Assembly (NCBI GenBank): GCA_946481265.1
Contig: CAMLNE010000219.1
Coordinates: forward strand, 1 to 7,309
Direction: 5' to 3'
Source of the DNA: an uncultured Panacagrimonas sp.
GTDB lineage: Bacteria; Pseudomonadota; Gammaproteobacteria; Nevskiales; Nevskiaceae
DNA length: 7,309 nt
In this document: one piece after another, positions 4,635-7,309 of the stretch
Layout: each line of letters starts with the position of its first letter
How positions within the stretch are numbered: position 1 is the first letter of the stretch
The notes under the pieces: generated by a model
The model's database searches: none
What the model was told of the DNA's origin: nothing
Seen by the model: the letters and a program-made list of their open reading frames with translations, nothing else
Made by a program: the position numbers and the translations under genes

Positions 4635-7013
4635 CTACTTCGCCTGCAGAGCGCGTCCCTCGGCCAGCAGCGCGTCGAACTGCGCCGCTGGCAGCGCGCG
4701 GCTGAACAGCCAGCCCTGGATCTCGTCGCAGCCGAGCCGGCGCAGCAGGTCGAGCTGCGCGACATCGTCCACGCCCTCGGCCACCACGCGCAGGTTCAAC
4801 GCGTGGGCCAGTTCGATCAGCGAGGCGACGATGGCGTGGACCGCGCGGCTGTGCGGCATCTGCACGACGAAGGAGCGATCGACCTTGAGGGTGTCGATCG
4901 GCAGCCGCGCGAGGTAGGACAGCGAGGAATAGCCGGTGCCGAAGTCGTCGATGGCCACGCACACGCCGAGCTTGCGCAGCGCTTCGAGCTTGCTGATGGT
5001 GATGTCGAGATCGACCATCAGCATCGACTCGGTGACCTCCACGTCGATGCCCGCCGCGCCGCAATCGGGGCCGCAATCGGGGCCGCGCAGCATCGACTGC
5101 ACGGACCGCACGAAGCCGGGCTGGCGCAGCTGTACCGGCGAGACATTGATCGCGGTGCGCACGCACCGGCCGGCCTCCTGCCATCGCCGCAGGTCGGCGA
5201 GCGCCTGCTGCAGTACCCACTGGCCCACCTCGACGATCAATCCGGTCTGCTCCAGCACCGGGATGAACGTCGTCGTCGGCACCGCCGGTCCATCCGGTCG
5301 GTTCCAGCGCAGCAGCGCCTCGCAGCCGATGACGCGACCATCGTCCAGGTCCACCTTGGGCTGGTAGTGCAGCTCGAACTCCTGGCGCAACAGTGCATGC
5401 GCGAGCTGGTTTTCCATGCGCATGCGCTCGCGGAACGAGCCGCTCAGCTCGGTGGTCGCGAACAGCAGCGGCTCGTCCGAGACCTTGGCGCGCTTGAGCG
5501 CCGCCTCGGCCGCGCGCACCACGGTTTCGGCGTCGGCGCCATCCTGGGGATATACCGCTGCCCCCATGCGCATGCGCAGCCGCAGCGACTGGCCCTCCCA
5601 TTCGAAGGGCAGGGCCAGGGCGGCGAGCACCCGTTGCTGGCTGAGCAGGGCCAGGTCGGTGTTGGGTTCGGCCAGCACGGTCCACAGCCCGAAGCGGTCG
5701 CTGCCCAGGCGCGCCACGTACACCGCGCCGCCGCTGAGCTCCACCAGCCGCGCCGACAGCAGGCGCAGCAGCGCATCGCCGCCGGCGTGGCCGATCGCGT
5801 CGTTGACGCCGCGGAAGTTGACGACGTCGAGCATGGCCACCGCCACGCGTTGCTGCGTCTCGCGTGCCAGCAGCAAGGTGGCGGCGATGCGCTCGCCGAA
5901 CAGGTGTCCGTTGGCAAGCCGGGTCAGAGAATCGAAGGAGGCGAGGTAGTCCAGTTCATCGCGGCGCGCGATGAATTCCATTGCGTGCGACAGGTCACCG
6001 GTGATTTCCTGCAGCAGCTGCATCTCCTCGGCGTCCAGCGCGCCCGGGCGGCAGGCGACCAGCCCGATCACGGCGGCGACGTCGCCGCCCAGCCGCAGCG
6101 GCAGCTGGATGAACCAGGTGGCCCCCGCGGCCGCGACGACGGCGTCCAGCGAGCGGGCAGGCGGCGTCGAGTCAGCGGGCCGCAGGTCGGTCACGAGCAC
6201 GGCCTCGTTTTCGCGCAGCGCCGTGGAAACCGGCCATCGATTTTCCGGCCATTGCCGGCGCGTGGCATCGCGCACCTGCTGCAGCAGGGGCTCCTGCCCC
6301 TGCATCACCACCGGGCGCTGACCGTCGGGCTCCAGCAGTGCGATCCAGGCCAGCGCGAATCCAGCCTGCTCGACGCCGATGCGGCAGGCCTCCTCGAACA
6401 GTTCCTCGCGCGTGCGCACGCGCGCCACCAGTGCGCCGATGTCGACCGAGATCGCCTTCATGCGGGTCAGGCGCAGCACCCGCTCCTGCTCCGCGCGCCG
6501 CTCGCTGAGGTCGCGCACGACCAGGGTATGCAGGCAGCGGCCGCCGAGCGCCATCTCGCTGATCGCCAGCTCCACCGGGAAGTGTGAGCCGTCCGCGCGC
6601 ATTCCCACGATTTCGCGCCGCTTGCGCAGCAGCCGCATCAGCACCTCCGGTCGCCGGCGCGCGTAGCGCGCAGGCAGCAGGCGCGTCAGCGGCTGGCCCA
6701 GGGCCTGCTCCGGCGGCTGGCCGAACAGCGCGGATGCCGCGGCGCTGATCTCGACGATGCGGCCACCGTCGTCGACCACGATCACGCCGTCGCCGAGCTC
6801 GCCGATCACCTTGGCGTACCCGCTCCTGGCTTCCTCCAGGCGGGCCTCCAGCGCGTCGCGCTGGCGCCGGACGTCGCGCAGTTGGGCGGCGAGACGGTCG
6901 CGATTGCCATGCGCCGGCGCAAGGCGCGCCCGCCGCGGCGGCGCCGCCGCGGCGGGGCCGCCCGGCCGCGGGGAGGGGCGGGTCGAACTCGACATCGTCT
7001 CGTTTGAGGACAC
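4635..7013 (-). CDS. PAS-GAF-GGDEF-EAL protein, predicted c-di-GMP phosphodiesterase
   Basis: A 792-residue soluble-looking signalling protein with no membrane segment. Order: Ala/Pro-rich leader (1-35), coiled coil (about 38-65), PAS (about 66-172, ending HTLVVRDLSERR), GAF (about 187-345, with GFALAWIALLEPDG), GGDEF (about 352-520) and EAL (about 533-790). The GGDEF signature is GSDRF (437-441) and the upstream RxxD inhibitory site is absent, so cyclase activity is unlikely. The EAL domain keeps its metal and catalytic residues: Glu565 (EALLRW), Asn623, Glu662 (EVTES), Asp689-Asp690 (DDFGTGYS), Lys710, Glu746 and Gln766. It should therefore hydrolyse c-di-GMP, with PAS/GAF as sensors. The GTG at 7013 has no clear Shine-Dalgarno; an ATG at 6995 with a weak ACGAG is an alternative. 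Both starts lie in DNA that reads as an amine oxidase in another frame, so the native N-terminus may have been lost or remade. GTP binding by the degenerate GGDEF is possible but not visible. Confidence 0.93.
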   Translation of the reverse strand: MSSNETMSSSTRPSPRPGGPAAAAPPRRARLAPAHGNRDRLAAQLRDVRRQRDALEARLEEARSGYAKVIGELGDGVIVVDDGGRIVEISAAASALFGQPPEQALGQPLTRLLPARYARRRPEVLMRLLRKRREIVGMRADGSHFPVELAISEMALGGRCLHTLVVRDLSERRAEQERVLRLTRMKAISVDIGALVARVRTREELFEEACRIGVEQAGFALAWIALLEPDGQRPVVMQGQEPLLQQVRDATRRQWPENRWPVSTALRENEAVLVTDLRPADSTPPARSLDAVVAAAGATWFIQLPLRLGGDVAAVIGLVACRPGALDAEEMQLLQEITGDLSHAMEFIARRDELDYLASFDSLTRLANGHLFGERIAATLLLARETQQRVAVAMLDVVNFRGVNDAIGHAGGDALLRLLSARLVELSGGAVYVARLGSDRFGLWTVLAEPNTDLALLSQQRVLAALALPFEWEGQSLRLRMRMGAAVYPQDGADAETVVRAAEAALKRAKVSDEPLLFATTELSGSFRERMRMENQLAHALLRQEFELHYQPKVDLDDGRVIGCEALLRWNRPDGPAVPTTTFIPVLEQTGLIVEVGQWVLQQALADLRRWQEAGRCVRTAINVSPVQLRQPGFVRSVQSMLRGPDCGPDCGAAGIDVEVTESMLMVDLDITISKLEALRKLGVCVAIDDFGTGYSSLSYLARLPIDTLKVDRSFVVQMPHSRAVHAIVASLIELAHALNLRVVAEGVDDVAQLDLLRRLGCDEIQGWLFSRALPAAQFDALLAEGRALQAK
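5059..5082. repeat. Perfect 12-bp tandem duplication inside the EAL domain
   Basis: Two adjacent copies of a 12-base unit (CCGCAATCGGGG) at 5059-5070 and 5071-5082. In frame, this doubles a Gly-Pro-Asp-Cys tetrapeptide (residues 644-651) in the segment just before the VEVTES strand. The insertion keeps the reading frame and falls where EAL proteins usually have a short variable loop, so the fold should tolerate it. Confidence 0.85.
6929..6956. repeat. Perfect 28-nt GC-only palindrome next to the amine oxidase/EAL junction
   Basis: Bases 6929-6956 equal their own reverse complement with no spacer (14-bp arms, all G or C). The palindrome lies within the start of the EAL-protein frame, where it encodes a Pro/Ala/Arg-rich stretch (about residues 20-29). 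It begins about 14 bases beyond the last recognisable amine oxidase codon. It could extrude as a cruciform, or fold as a very stable hairpin in the mRNA. Confidence 0.9.
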
Positions 7014-7309
7014 CGAGCGGCAGCGTCACGATCACGCGGTCGTATCGCTCGACTCTGCTTCCGATGGTTAACTCAGCGGAGTGATCGTCCCACCGTATCC
7101 TTCGGACTGGAGCGTTGCGTTCGATAGGTAATCCGGATGCTGCCTGATTGATCAGCGTTGCGTAGCCGTCGGTCAGGCGGAAGTGACGCTGTCGCAGAAC
7201 GACGAGGCGATCATCGGCGTCCAATGCGGCGGGCCCTGGCTTCTCATCCGTCTGCCGCCAGGGATGTACGACGTAACCGCGGTGGTCCAGAACGTGTCCA
7301 AGACGGCGC
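6970..7309 (-). pseudogene. 3'-truncated flavin amine oxidase fragment, entering from beyond the right edge
   Basis: About 113 codons of an open frame that continues past the right edge. The segment FRLTDGYATLINQAASGL (a 'GGY-x-x-L' like FAD-domain region), then APVRRIRW and VIVTLPLGVLK...VEFDPPLP, matches the middle of monoamine/polyamine oxidase-type flavoproteins (Pfam amino-oxidase family). After PPLP the family normally continues with a lysine-containing helix, the substrate domain and a C-terminal FAD-binding motif. Here the frame runs instead into out-of-frame EAL-gene sequence rich in Gly, Ala and Arg. The C-terminal half is therefore missing and the enzyme should be inactive. Base composition is lower in G+C (105 of 180 bases by hand count for 7021-7200) than the flanking gene. 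The first 40 residues next to the window edge match the family poorly. The family call rests mainly on the PLGVLK-to-PPLP block. Confidence 0.6.

Noticed and set aside
4227..6587. A 786-residue plus-strand open frame opposite the EAL gene
   Set aside because: Its composition is typical of the antisense of GC-rich coding DNA, and no domain is visible.
6172..7224. A long minus-strand frame joining the amine oxidase fragment to about 265 further residues
   Set aside because: After about 6970 the translation is Gly/Ala/Arg-rich and lies out of frame with the well-supported PAS and GAF domains. It is open only because of high GC content, so it is not taken as a real fusion protein.
1..7309. CRISPR arrays, tRNA or rRNA genes, transposases and phage genes
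   Set aside because: No regularly spaced repeats, RNA-gene signatures, transposase motifs or terminal inverted repeats were found on either strand.

Overview
This is a GC-rich window (roughly two thirds or more G+C across most genes) in which every supported gene lies on the minus strand. It therefore reads right to left as a run of co-oriented genes. The contents suggest an aerobic Gram-negative proteobacterium: Sec/lipoprotein exports, a periplasmic quinoprotein, c-type cytochromes, a haem-copper oxidase and a PAS-GAF-GGDEF-EAL signalling protein. The style (GTG starts, short gene overlaps, high GC) would suit a gamma- or betaproteobacterium, but no RNA gene or other strong taxonomic marker is present, so the lineage is a guess.

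Right edge (about 6970-7309): the tail end of a flavin amine oxidase-like reading frame enters from outside the window. It is recognisable up to about 6970, where the homology stops abruptly, and its base composition is clearly lower in G+C (about 58 percent by hand count). Immediately next to this break is a perfect 28-nt palindrome (6929-6956). Middle right (4635-7013): a 792-residue cyclic-di-GMP signalling protein with PAS, GAF, a degenerate GGDEF and an intact EAL domain. Its apparent N-terminus is read from amine oxidase-derived DNA in another frame, so this is a likely deletion or rearrangement junction. Gap (4394-4634): no gene; a terminator-like hairpin follows the EAL gene, and a 9-bp direct repeat may be an operator.

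Left half (1-4393): a compact four-gene operon. In order of transcription it encodes a lipoprotein-like PQQ-dependent alcohol dehydrogenase, a small exported cytochrome c, a cytochrome c-fused (caa3-type) oxidase subunit II, and oxidase subunit I, which is cut by the left window edge. The genes overlap by 17, 17 and 4 bases. The dehydrogenase carries the Asp-x-Asp signature associated with lanthanide-dependent members of its family.

Read together, the operon looks like a self-contained periplasmic respiratory branch. An alcohol (or aldehyde) would be oxidised by PQQ. Electrons would pass through the small cytochrome c to the haem c and CuA domains of subunit II, and then to oxygen at the haem-copper centre of subunit I. 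This linkage is inferred from gene order; the individual family assignments are supported by motifs.
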